From positions 186,001-250,000 of the forward strand of contig CAVPPF010000006.1 of NCBI GenBank assembly GCA_963707435.1: DNA of 64,000 bases. Direction: 5' to 3'. The stretch comes from UBA4744 sp963707435 (lineage in GTDB: Bacteria; Actinomycetota; Acidimicrobiia; Spongiisociales; UBA4744). This document shows positions 56,962 to 64,000 of the stretch, in pieces (positions within the stretch are counted from its first letter, which is position 1; each line of letters begins with the position of its first letter). Under the pieces are notes generated by a model. The model was not told where the DNA came from. It saw only the letters and a list, made by a program, of their open reading frames with translations, and made no database searches. A program made the position numbers and the translations under genes.

Positions 56962-57635
56962 GACCCGGCCCGGTACCCGACGCCGCGGACGGTACGGATC
57001 AAAGTCGGTTGCGCCGGATCGGCCTCGATCTTCGATCTGAGTCGTTGAACGGCCACGTCAACCAACCGGGAATCGCCCAGATAGCCATAGCCCCATACGC
57101 GCTCGAGCAGCATCTCGCGTGTGAAAACCTGGGTCGGTCGCCTGGCCAGCTCGACCAGCAGCCGGAACTCGGTAGGCGTCAACTCCAGGTCTTTGCCGTC
57201 CCGCAGCACGGTGTGAGCGGCGATGTCGATGTGGAGCGGCCCGAGGGCGAGCCGTTCCGTGGGTTCGAGCTGGCGGGCACGGCGCAGAGCGGCTCGCAGG
57301 CGAGCTACGAGCTCGGGCATCTCGAAGGGCTTTGTCACGTAGTCGTCGGCTCCGGCTTCGAGCCCGACGACGATATCGACGGTGTCGGTCCTCGCAGTCA
57401 GCATCACCACCGGCACCGATGACTCTGTTCTGATAGCCCTGCACACCTCGAGGCCGTCGAGCTCCGGGAGCATGATGTCGAGTACGACCGCTTCCGGCCG
57501 ATCGGAGCGGAAGCGGTCCAATGCGGTTCGTCCGCTGCCTGCGGTCGTCACCTTGAACCCGGCGGCGCGCAATCCCATCTCCGTCAGTTCGCGGATCGAG
57601 GGGTCATCTTCGACCAACAGGATCAGTGCTTCCAT
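56958..57635 (-). CDS. mtrA: MtrA-like OmpR-family response regulator
   Basis: This 225-residue regulator has a receiver domain (ALILLVEDDPSIRELTEMGLRAAGF), with the phospho-Asp near residue 53 in VVLDIMLPELDGLEV and the MLTARTDTVDIVVGLEAGADDYVTKPFE motif. A winged-helix effector follows (LELTPTEFRLLVELARRPTQVFTREMLLERVWGY, VDVAVQRLRSKIEADPAQPTLIRTVRGVGYR). Wording of the receiver matches MtrA/PhoP-type regulators. It should control cell-wall hydrolases and division genes. The ATG lies 6 nt after a CACAAT box; the extension to 57758 has no homology. Confidence 0.92.
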   Translation of the reverse strand: MEALILLVEDDPSIRELTEMGLRAAGFKVTTAGSGRTALDRFRSDRPEAVVLDIMLPELDGLEVCRAIRTESSVPVVMLTARTDTVDIVVGLEAGADDYVTKPFEMPELVARLRAALRRARQLEPTERLALGPLHIDIAAHTVLRDGKDLELTPTEFRLLVELARRPTQVFTREMLLERVWGYGYLGDSRLVDVAVQRLRSKIEADPAQPTLIRTVRGVGYRAGS

Positions 57636-57966
57636 GAGCACATTGTGGTCCTCTTCGCGGTGAGAATGGTGGAAGGCGGGCAAGAGAACCGGGAGCAGGA
57701 TCACTGGGGTTGACCCCCGGCCCTCTCGCCGTGCGCCGTTCCACGGCCCGCTCCGCATCCCGAACCTGTGGTGTGAGGATGGCGTTCAGGGACTCTCACC
57801 CGGAACACGCCGGCCCCCGGGAGCGGTGCCTGTTTGTCCAGGCATTCTCCGGTTGCCGGCTCGCCGGCCGCCAGGGTCGAAAGGCCCTTTGTCGAGGGCG
57901 GGGCGCGGGCAGATCGCCGACGCATCGACAACTAGGTTGTTGGTAATCGCGCTGATCGGAGTGGCC
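57636..57966. other. Non-coding gap between mtrA and a hydrolase gene
   Basis: This 331-bp divergent region has no convincing reading frame. It holds the CACAAT box for mtrA (57642-57647) and the palindrome ACAAC-tag-GTTGT at 57927-57939, 27 bp before the hydrolase ATG. The palindrome could be an operator. Apart from Gly/Arg-rich GC stretches I see nothing else. Confidence 0.45.
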
Positions 57967-58764
57967 ATGGACGAGGCTCTGTTCCAGGGGAGTGAAGGCA
58001 AGGTGTTCTATCGGGTTTGGACTCCCGCCGGAACACCCCGGCGGCTGGTCATGCTCGTGCACGGCTACGCCGAGCACGGAGGTCGTTACCAGCACGTGGC
58101 CGAGGCGCTGGTGGCCGACGGCGCCGTGGTGTGTGCTCCCGACCATATCGGGCACGGCCGGTCCGAAGGAGAACGTGCGCTGATCGTTGACTTCGAGCAT
58201 GTCGTCGACGACCTGCACGCCCTCCTCGAGATCATGGCCCTGGACTACTCCGAACTGCCCACCATCGTGGCCGGGCATTCGATGGGTGGGTTGCTGACCG
58301 GCCGTTTCGCAGAGCGGTATCCGGAGTTGCCGGCCGGGGTTGCCTTCATGGGAGCGGTTCTGGGGGATTGGCGCTGGGCGCGCAACGTCCTGGAGCATGG
58401 GATTCCGGAGGAATCGTCCGATCCGGCCGGGATGTCGCGCGATCCGGAAGTGGCTGCGGCATATGCCGGCGATCCGCTCGTCTACCACGGGTCGTACAAG
58501 CGTCCCCTCCTCGAAGCCGAGGTCGAGGCACTCGACCGGTTCAACGCCGAGCTCGAGCGGATGACCATGCCGGTCTTGTTCCTGCACGGGGCTGCCGATC
58601 CGTTCGTTCCCTACCAGACGTCGTTGGCAGCCGTGAAGCGCATGCCGACGATGGACCTCACCGTGCGCGTCTACGAAGGGGCCCGTCACGAACTCGTGAA
58701 TGAGCTCAATCGGGACGAAGTGATTGCCGCTCTGCGAGCGTTCTCAACGCGGGTATCCACCTAG
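57967..58764 (+). CDS. Monoglyceride lipase-like alpha/beta hydrolase
   Basis: This 265-residue hydrolase begins FQGSEGKVFYRVWTPAGTPRRLVMLVHGYAEHGGRYQHVAEAL. HGYAEHGGRY is the hallmark of monoacylglycerol lipases. The nucleophile is in VAGHSMGGLLTGR, the Asp in LHGAADPFVP and the His in YEGARHELVNE. It probably hydrolyses monoacylglycerols or short esters in the cytosol. The ATG has GGAG about 6 bp upstream. It is divergent from mtrA, with a possible operator in between. Confidence 0.9.
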   Translation: MDEALFQGSEGKVFYRVWTPAGTPRRLVMLVHGYAEHGGRYQHVAEALVADGAVVCAPDHIGHGRSEGERALIVDFEHVVDDLHALLEIMALDYSELPTIVAGHSMGGLLTGRFAERYPELPAGVAFMGAVLGDWRWARNVLEHGIPEESSDPAGMSRDPEVAAAYAGDPLVYHGSYKRPLLEAEVEALDRFNAELERMTMPVLFLHGAADPFVPYQTSLAAVKRMPTMDLTVRVYEGARHELVNELNRDEVIAALRAFSTRVST

Positions 58765-58842
58765 GCGACGGATCGCTTCGCCGGGCGGTTCGTTCAGGAG
58801 CTTCGCGGGGTTCTCGTTGTCCTGCCGGTGATGAAACGGTGA

Positions 58843-58848
58843 TATGTT
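58843..58848 (+). promoter_or_regulatory. -10 box TATGTT, putative leaderless promoter
   Basis: TATGTT is followed by GTACAC and the GTG start at 58855. No Shine-Dalgarno site is visible. Confidence 0.45.
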
Positions 58849-58854
58849 GTACAC

Positions 58855-59862
58855 GTGGATCCTCGCGAGCCGACTAGCTCGCCGGTTCGGCGCAGTCGCT
58901 TGGTGGTTGGCCTCGCCATTGTGGCGCTCGGCGTTGCAGTTCTTTTCGAAACCCTGGCCGTTGACGTCCCGTGGGAGTTTGTGCTCCCTGCCGGCGTGAT
59001 CGTGGTCGGTCTGATTCTGCTTCTCAATCCTCGTTCGGGAGCTACCGGCGGTTGGATCGCAGTGGGTGTCGTCATGACGGTCGTGATGCTGGTCGGTGGG
59101 CTCGGCGGTCGGCCGTTCGGGTTGGGCGAACCCGACACCCTCGAGCAAGCAGACTTCGTGGTCAGCGAGGCAGTGGATCGAATTGTCGTGACGGTGGACG
59201 CCGGGAGTGTCGAGATTCTGGCCGTGCCCGGCGCCACGATCGAGGTGCAACGGGAACTCTCCTATGACCACGAGCGACCGCGAATTGAACACGCCGTTAC
59301 CGGTAGGGTCCTTGAAATCGAAGCCGATTGTCCGGGCGGCCTCTTCTCGATCGGTTCTTCGTGTTCGGTTGATCATCTGCTGCGCGTTCCTGCCGCGGTC
59401 GATGTCCAGATCGACTCGGGATCCGGTTCGGTGCGGGTGAGTGGCCTCGGAGGGGTCGTGGTGGCCAACACCGGGTCGGGAGCAATTGAGCTGGTTGGGC
59501 TGAATGGCATCGTCACGGCTGAGACCGGGTCGGGCGGCATTGTGCTGGAGCGTGTCGCCGCGACGGCCGACGTCTCCACGGGTTCGGGCAGTATCCGCGC
59601 AACGGCGGGGCAGTCTGTGCAATTCGCAGCCCGGACCGGGTCCGGTTCCATGAACCTCGAGTTTGCGTCTATTCCCGACGATGTCGAACTGGTGACCGGT
59701 TCGGGCTCGATCACTCTTGGTGTGCCGTCCGGGTCATACCGGCTGGATCTCGATACAAGTTCCGGCAGCACCAGCTTTTCGGGGATTACCGATGACCCCA
59801 CTTCGCCGCGCTCAATTCAAGCGACGACGGGTTCCGGCAGCATCCGTATCTCCGGCTCGTAG
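58855..59862 (+). CDS. DUF4097-type membrane protein with beta-solenoid
   Basis: This 335-residue protein has a short basic start (MDPREPTSSPVRRSR) and membrane helices LVVGLAIVALGVAVLFETLAV, FVLPAGVIVVGLILLL and GWIAVGVVMTVVMLVGGLGG. An extracytoplasmic domain with repeated strand turns follows: QIDSGSGSVRV, VVANTGSGAIEL, TAETGSGGIVLERV, VSTGSGSIRATA, ARTGSGSMNLEF, LVTGSGSITLGV and ATTGSGSIRIS. This is the TGSGSI pattern of DUF4097/DUF4098 adhesin-like solenoids. Two cysteines (DCPGGLFSIGSSCSV) may form a disulfide. Function is unknown. The start is GTG after TATGTT. Confidence 0.87.
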   Translation: MDPREPTSSPVRRSRLVVGLAIVALGVAVLFETLAVDVPWEFVLPAGVIVVGLILLLNPRSGATGGWIAVGVVMTVVMLVGGLGGRPFGLGEPDTLEQADFVVSEAVDRIVVTVDAGSVEILAVPGATIEVQRELSYDHERPRIEHAVTGRVLEIEADCPGGLFSIGSSCSVDHLLRVPAAVDVQIDSGSGSVRVSGLGGVVVANTGSGAIELVGLNGIVTAETGSGGIVLERVAATADVSTGSGSIRATAGQSVQFAARTGSGSMNLEFASIPDDVELVTGSGSITLGVPSGSYRLDLDTSSGSTSFSGITDDPTSPRSIQATTGSGSIRISGS

Positions 59863-59982
59863 AGCCCGGAGCCGGTCCGGCCGGCCGCCGGGTCTGGACG
59901 GGTCCGGCGGCGGCGCGCGTCGAGATCACCAGGATCGTGGCGTAACGTCAGACACGACGATATCGGGATGTGAGGGCAGGGA

Positions 59983-62682
59983 ATGACCCGGCTCGCGGCC
60001 CGACCGACCGGTACGGTCACCTTTCTCTTCACCGACATCGAGGGTTCCACGCGTTTGTGGGACGAGAAGCCGGAAGCGATGGCGAAGGCACTCCTTCGTC
60101 ACGACGAGATCCTGGGATCCGTTGTCGAGTCCCATTCCGGGGTCATCTTCAAGCACACCGGCGACGGCATCTGTGCTGCCTTTCAGGATCCCGGCGATGC
60201 TCTGGATGCGGCTGTGGACGGGCAAGCGGTCTTTCGTGCTGAGGTCTTCGAGTCGATCGGCCGGATGGCAGTTCGGATGGCCATTCACACCGGAAGCGCC
60301 AACGAACGACTGGGCGACTACCGGGGACCTGCGCTCAACCGCGTGGCCCGCCTGCTCGACGTTGCCGCGGGAGGAGACATCCTGCTGACCGAGACGGCCC
60401 AGGGCATCGTGCAGGCCACGTTGCCGGACGGTATTCGCCTGGCCGACCTGGGCGAACACCACCTCCGTGATATCAGTGAACCGGGGCACGTCTACCACGT
60501 TGCGTTCCCCGAGGAGGAACGAGGGCGACGCGCCCCCATGCCATGGTTGGTCGCGCTCGGAGTAACTGCGGGGTTGGCCGTCGCCCTTGCCCTCTTCTCC
60601 TGGACGAGCCCGCCGGGCACCGGCACACCGGAGACCACCCATCCTGTCGGACCGGGCACGACGTTGCCGGGTGAGTCGCCGGCGACCACCGGACCTCCTC
60701 TGGATCGAGGATCCGGCTGGGTCGTGACGCCGGGCGGAGACACGATCACGCTTGCCGCTCATGGCGGGATCCTCTACGCCGGGAGCCGATCAACAGGTCT
60801 TCATGCGTATCGCGCTGAAGATGCACGCGCGGCCTGGGAAGTGGCGGGGCTGATCGTGGACGCCGACCAGCCCTTGACCGAGCCGTTTGGTGCTCCTGTA
60901 TCGGGAACGCCGCTGGTGGGCGACGGGTTGGTGTTCTACTCCACGCATCTGGGGACGCTCCATGCCGTAGATCTCGAAACGGGGACACTGCGATGGTGGC
61001 ACCGATTTGAACGCTGCCTGGGGGGAGCGTGCTCGCCGGTTGTCCCCTCCCAGCCGGTCATGCTGAACGGCGCAGTCTTCGTCGCGGCCGGCTCCGAGAT
61101 CTACCGGTTCGAAGCCGCATCGGGTGCTTTCTGGCGGGTGGATTCGGGTCTCGGCTCGGTGACGGTGGGACCATCGGTGGGCGGGGAGTTTCTCTATGTG
61201 GCCGGCGGGGCTTCGCTACTTCAGTTTGATGCCGAGACGCTCGCGCTCAACCGGAGCTTGTTTCTGGGTGAGGGAGCGCCGGTGGGGTACCAGGCCGACG
61301 TGACGTCCATCATCGCCCCGGCGATGCCCTCCGCCGCTGGAGCGGATCCCGATCACGGAGTATTCGTGACCGACGCCGAGGGATTCCTAACCCGCCGCTC
61401 GCTGGTAACGGGCTCCATTCATCCCGCCTGGGTCGCCACGTCGGACTCAGCCGGCGGGGTTGCGGTTGTCACACAACCGGTAGCCGGGCCCGGATTCGAC
61501 GGGCGTTCTTCCCCCACGCTGTGGGCAGTGGATTCGGCCGGGTTGCTGGTCGGGGTCGATGCCGGTAGCGGAGAACAGGTCGCATCCCATCCGGTCGGGC
61601 CGACGACTCGGCCGGCCCTCGTGGGCAGCGACGGGACGGTGTTCGCCGCAACGGACGCACTCGAACTCGTCGGGTATGACCCGGTCCTGCGGAGCGAGAC
61701 CATCCGGGTAGGCCTGGCTGCCTCTCCCCAAGCAGCTCCCGTTGCATCGGGAGGCTTGGTCTTCATTGCGGAGGAAGACGGGACCGTCCGGGCGTACGGA
61801 CCGGGCGGAGAGACGGCCATCGCAGGCGATCCACCCTCTCCGGGTGTAGTTGGAGGATCCATACGCGGTGTGGCATGGTCGAGCGAAGGATCTCTGGCTT
61901 TCGAGCAGGACGGGCATGTTTGGGTAGTCCCTTCCACTGGTGGCGACCCAGTCAATGCCACTCGCTCGAGCGGAGGCGGATCAGCTCCGGCGTGGTCACC
62001 CGACGGATCCATGCTTGCCTATATCGCGGGATCGGTGAGCAGCGATGTGTACGTGATGCGGGAGGATGGGTCGGGGCGGCGGAACCTGACGCAGTCTCCG
62101 TCGGCCGATGAGCGAGACCCTGCGTGGGCACCAGATGGATCCAGGATCGTCTTCAGCGCGCAAGCCTGCGCCGACCAGGGCGGTCCCGAACGAGAACGGG
62201 TTTGTTCGGGGATATCTGCATTGGGCTACGTTGATACGAGTACGGGCCACGTTCGGCCTGTGATCAGCGCACCTGTGGTGTTCGCTTCAGATAGCGAACC
62301 GAGCTGGTCGCCGGAGGGTGATCTCATAGCGTTCGTCTCGGACCGGTCGCCGGACGGCACGCCGTCTTCTCCTCGTTCGAATCTGTGGACGATGACGGCA
62401 GCCGGTGCGACGCTGACCCGGGTTCCCGATCCCTACGGAGTCGGCGGCAAGGCGCCAGCCTTTTCGCCGGATGGGAAGCGGATAGCCTTTGTGGCGGGCG
62501 GCGGTCCGGGCGGAGCGTCGGCCGTGTATGTCGTGGACCTGGAGTACGCCACCACCAGGCTGATCAGCGATCAGCCGATCGGTGCGGGCGATCCGGCGTG
62601 GTCGCCTGATGGCACGAGACTGGCATTCGCCTGGGACCTGTCGACACTTCCCCGGATCTACATGGTGTCTGTTGGGGACTGA
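59983..62682 (+). CDS. Class III adenylate/guanylate cyclase fused to extracytoplasmic beta-propellers
   Basis: This is an 899-residue protein. The N-terminal cyclase domain (residues 10-175) has metal Asp 18 in TFLFTDIEGSTRLWD and the second Asp near 61 in KHTGDGICAAF, plus the transition-state Asn/Arg in GPALNRVARLLDV. A membrane helix (MPWLVALGVTAGLAVALALFSW) near 186-206 and a Thr/Pro linker follow. Outside the membrane, a PQQ-like propeller (YAGSRSTGLHAYRAEDARAAWEV, TLHAVDLETGTLRWWHRF) and TolB-like repeats (PAWSPDGSMLAYIAG, AWAPDGSRIVFSA) extend to the end. The ATG follows GAGGGCAGGGA. External ligand control of cAMP or cGMP is inferred. Confidence 0.88.
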   Translation: MTRLAARPTGTVTFLFTDIEGSTRLWDEKPEAMAKALLRHDEILGSVVESHSGVIFKHTGDGICAAFQDPGDALDAAVDGQAVFRAEVFESIGRMAVRMAIHTGSANERLGDYRGPALNRVARLLDVAAGGDILLTETAQGIVQATLPDGIRLADLGEHHLRDISEPGHVYHVAFPEEERGRRAPMPWLVALGVTAGLAVALALFSWTSPPGTGTPETTHPVGPGTTLPGESPATTGPPLDRGSGWVVTPGGDTITLAAHGGILYAGSRSTGLHAYRAEDARAAWEVAGLIVDADQPLTEPFGAPVSGTPLVGDGLVFYSTHLGTLHAVDLETGTLRWWHRFERCLGGACSPVVPSQPVMLNGAVFVAAGSEIYRFEAASGAFWRVDSGLGSVTVGPSVGGEFLYVAGGASLLQFDAETLALNRSLFLGEGAPVGYQADVTSIIAPAMPSAAGADPDHGVFVTDAEGFLTRRSLVTGSIHPAWVATSDSAGGVAVVTQPVAGPGFDGRSSPTLWAVDSAGLLVGVDAGSGEQVASHPVGPTTRPALVGSDGTVFAATDALELVGYDPVLRSETIRVGLAASPQAAPVASGGLVFIAEEDGTVRAYGPGGETAIAGDPPSPGVVGGSIRGVAWSSEGSLAFEQDGHVWVVPSTGGDPVNATRSSGGGSAPAWSPDGSMLAYIAGSVSSDVYVMREDGSGRRNLTQSPSADERDPAWAPDGSRIVFSAQACADQGGPERERVCSGISALGYVDTSTGHVRPVISAPVVFASDSEPSWSPEGDLIAFVSDRSPDGTPSSPRSNLWTMTAAGATLTRVPDPYGVGGKAPAFSPDGKRIAFVAGGGPGGASAVYVVDLEYATTRLISDQPIGAGDPAWSPDGTRLAFAWDLSTLPRIYMVSVGD

Positions 62683-62841
62683 GTGGCACGATCGAGGACG
62701 CTCTTGACGGAGGCATTGTCGGGCAAGTCGGCCCGATTGCTCGTCCGGGCAACGAGCCCCCGGGAACCGCGCTGCGCTGAACCTCGTTTTCTGATTGGTT
62801 TGATACCCGAGGAGGGTGAGTGGTTCTGAGATGATGGTCCG

Positions 62842-64000
62842 ATGAGGTGCGTGCCGTCCCGCCTGATGCTGCTGGTTCCGGTCGTGGTGCTCATCGCCGG
62901 TTGCGAGGGTGGGGTTGCCGGGCAGTCGGCCGGCCCGGGGACGACCACTCCCGCGATGACCTCTTCCGCGGTGACCTCGACCACCCGTGGACCGGTTGCG
63001 GCGACCACCACCATTGCCACCACGACCACCACCACGACGCTCGCCCATGTGGCGCAAGGACCCATTGTCTCGATTGCGCTGGTCGGGGACGTCATGCTCG
63101 GGAGGGGGCTCACCTCCGTCGTGCGCAACGAACCCACCGGGTTGTTTGAAGATGTTCGCCACGTCTTGAGCGACGCCGATATCGCAGCAGCAAACCTCGA
63201 ATCCCCGTTGACACTTCGACCGCATATCGCGACCAACCCGTTTGCGCTCGAGGCTGATCCGGCCGCAGCAGCGTCGCTGGCGATCGCCGGATTCGACGTC
63301 GTCGGCATCGCCAACAACCACTCGGGTGACGCCGGGCGGCTCTCGATCCTCGACACGATCGAGGCAGTGCAGGGGGCGGGCCTGGCAGCAGTAGGTGGGG
63401 GCGAAACAACCGCCGGGGCGTTCGCCGTCCATATCGTCGAGCGCAACGGTCTCAGCGTCGGGTTTCTGGCGTTCGACGCCACGCAGGCAGGAACGAGCGC
63501 CACTCCCGAGCATCCGGGCATTGCCTCGTGGGATGAGCAACGTGTCCGGTCGGCGGTTGCATCCGCTCGTGAACAGGTGGATGTGCTGGTGGTTGGCGTC
63601 CACGGCGGAGTCGAGTACTACCGGGAGACCGATCCCGGCATGGCGGTGCTCGCCGAGCGGCTGGCCGGTTGGGGAGTGGACGTCGTTTGGGGACACGGGC
63701 CGCATGTGGTGCAGCCGGTTCTCGACATGCCGGGGGTTGAAAACCGGACGACCGTTGTCGCGACCAGCCTCGGGAACTTCTTGTTCGATCAATCCGCCGC
63801 CGGGACCCGGGAAGGAGCAATCCTGGAAGTACTTGCCGACCGGCAAGGTGTCTTTGCCTACCGGGTCGGGTCGGCCGAGCACCATGATCGCCGGGTGCAC
63901 TTCGAATCGTGGGCTCTGCCCGAACACGATGCGGTTCTGCTCGGCCTCGAATGGTGGAATCTGACGAGGTTCGCGACTGTCGAACCGGCGCAATCGGCCG
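62842..64000 (+). CDS. CapA-like lipoprotein, partial (runs off right edge)
   Basis: I translated this frame by hand from the ATG at 62842; it is open to the right edge (386 codons visible). The signal peptide ends in VVVLIAGCEGG (lipobox) and a Thr-rich linker (TTTIATTTTTTT) follows. The CapA/PgsA metallophosphatase-like core has SIALVGDVMLGRG, DIAAANLESPLT, FDVVGIANNHSGDAG, VLVVGVHGGVEYYRE and VVWGHGPHVVQPV, then SLGNFLFDQ. Homologues take part in poly-gamma-glutamate capsule synthesis, but many are just secreted phosphoesterase-like proteins. The start follows a GATGAT box by 6 nt. Minus-strand frames here are shadows. Confidence 0.9.
   Translation, partial: MRCVPSRLMLLVPVVVLIAGCEGGVAGQSAGPGTTTPAMTSSAVTSTTRGPVAATTTIATTTTTTTLAHVAQGPIVSIALVGDVMLGRGLTSVVRNEPTGLFEDVRHVLSDADIAAANLESPLTLRPHIATNPFALEADPAAAASLAIAGFDVVGIANNHSGDAGRLSILDTIEAVQGAGLAAVGGGETTAGAFAVHIVERNGLSVGFLAFDATQAGTSATPEHPGIASWDEQRVRSAVASAREQVDVLVVGVHGGVEYYRETDPGMAVLAERLAGWGVDVVWGHGPHVVQPVLDMPGVENRTTVVATSLGNFLFDQSAAGTREGAILEVLADRQGVFAYRVGSAEHHDRRVHFESWALPEHDAVLLGLEWWNLTRFATVEPAQSA

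Noticed and set aside
62287..63993. Long minus-strand frame at the right end
   Set aside because: It is opposite the cyclase and CapA-like genes, and the plus strand carries recognisable motifs throughout.

Overview
The window is a high-GC, gene-dense stretch of a bacterial chromosome with short intergenic gaps. The likely source is an actinobacterium. Supporting signs are an mtrA-mtrB-lpqB-like operon, many lipoproteins with Thr/Ser-rich linkers, frequent GTG/TTG starts, and repeated TANNNT boxes placed 6-7 nt before start codons that lack a Shine-Dalgarno site, the arrangement of leaderless actinobacterial mRNAs. Secreted PKD/Ig proteins and an archaeal-like HerA-SbcD-SbcC-NurA set suggest a lineage outside Streptomyces and Mycobacterium, for example Acidimicrobiia. 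That placement is inference. I saw no rRNA, tRNA, CRISPR array, transposase or phage gene.

Layout. 1-10.5 kb: a partial NagB-fold-like gene, inorganic pyrophosphatase, glutamate-semialdehyde dehydrogenase (pruA), a helical LEA-like protein, a secreted nuclease with a lamin-tail domain, a hydrolase, a CoA-disulfide-reductase-like flavoprotein, a LapA-like membrane protein, a UMF1-type MFS protein with extra soluble segments, and a Cys/Met PLP enzyme. 10.6-20.6 kb: a glucose/sorbosone dehydrogenase lipoprotein, then HerA-like ATPase, a DsrE-like protein, an ASCH protein, two small membrane proteins and the overlapping sbcD-sbcC-nurA operon (DNA-end processing). 20.6-28.5 kb: a DUF4349 lipoprotein, GNAT, gpsA, ychF, two tandem FlgM-like small proteins, a structured non-coding block, a COG2426 membrane protein, a cytochrome c, a K+ channel fragment and an AI-2E-family permease.

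28.5-35.8 kb: an acyl-CoA metabolism run (racemase-type CoA transferase family III, two long-chain acyl-CoA synthetases separated by a repeat island, an SRPBCC protein) and a GH13 enzyme. 35.8-43 kb: two surface proteins built of PKD and Ig domains, the larger with three identical 267-bp repeats. 43-50 kb: thiamine pyrophosphokinase, an S9 peptidase, a beta-propeller lipoprotein, malQ and an ATP-grasp ligase. 50-57.7 kb: nfuA, a sirtuin, an endonuclease-V-like protein with altered active-site residues, a convergent pair of paralogues, a Tat-exported peptidoglycan amidase and mtrA-mtrB-lpqB-like. 57.9-64 kb: a monoglyceride-lipase-like hydrolase, a DUF4097-type membrane protein, a class III nucleotide cyclase fused to extracytoplasmic beta-propellers, and a CapA-like lipoprotein cut by the right edge.

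Functional themes are DNA-end resection, alpha-glucan use (GH13 with malQ), fatty-acyl-CoA activation, and a large cell-envelope sector. None of these calls was checked by a database search.
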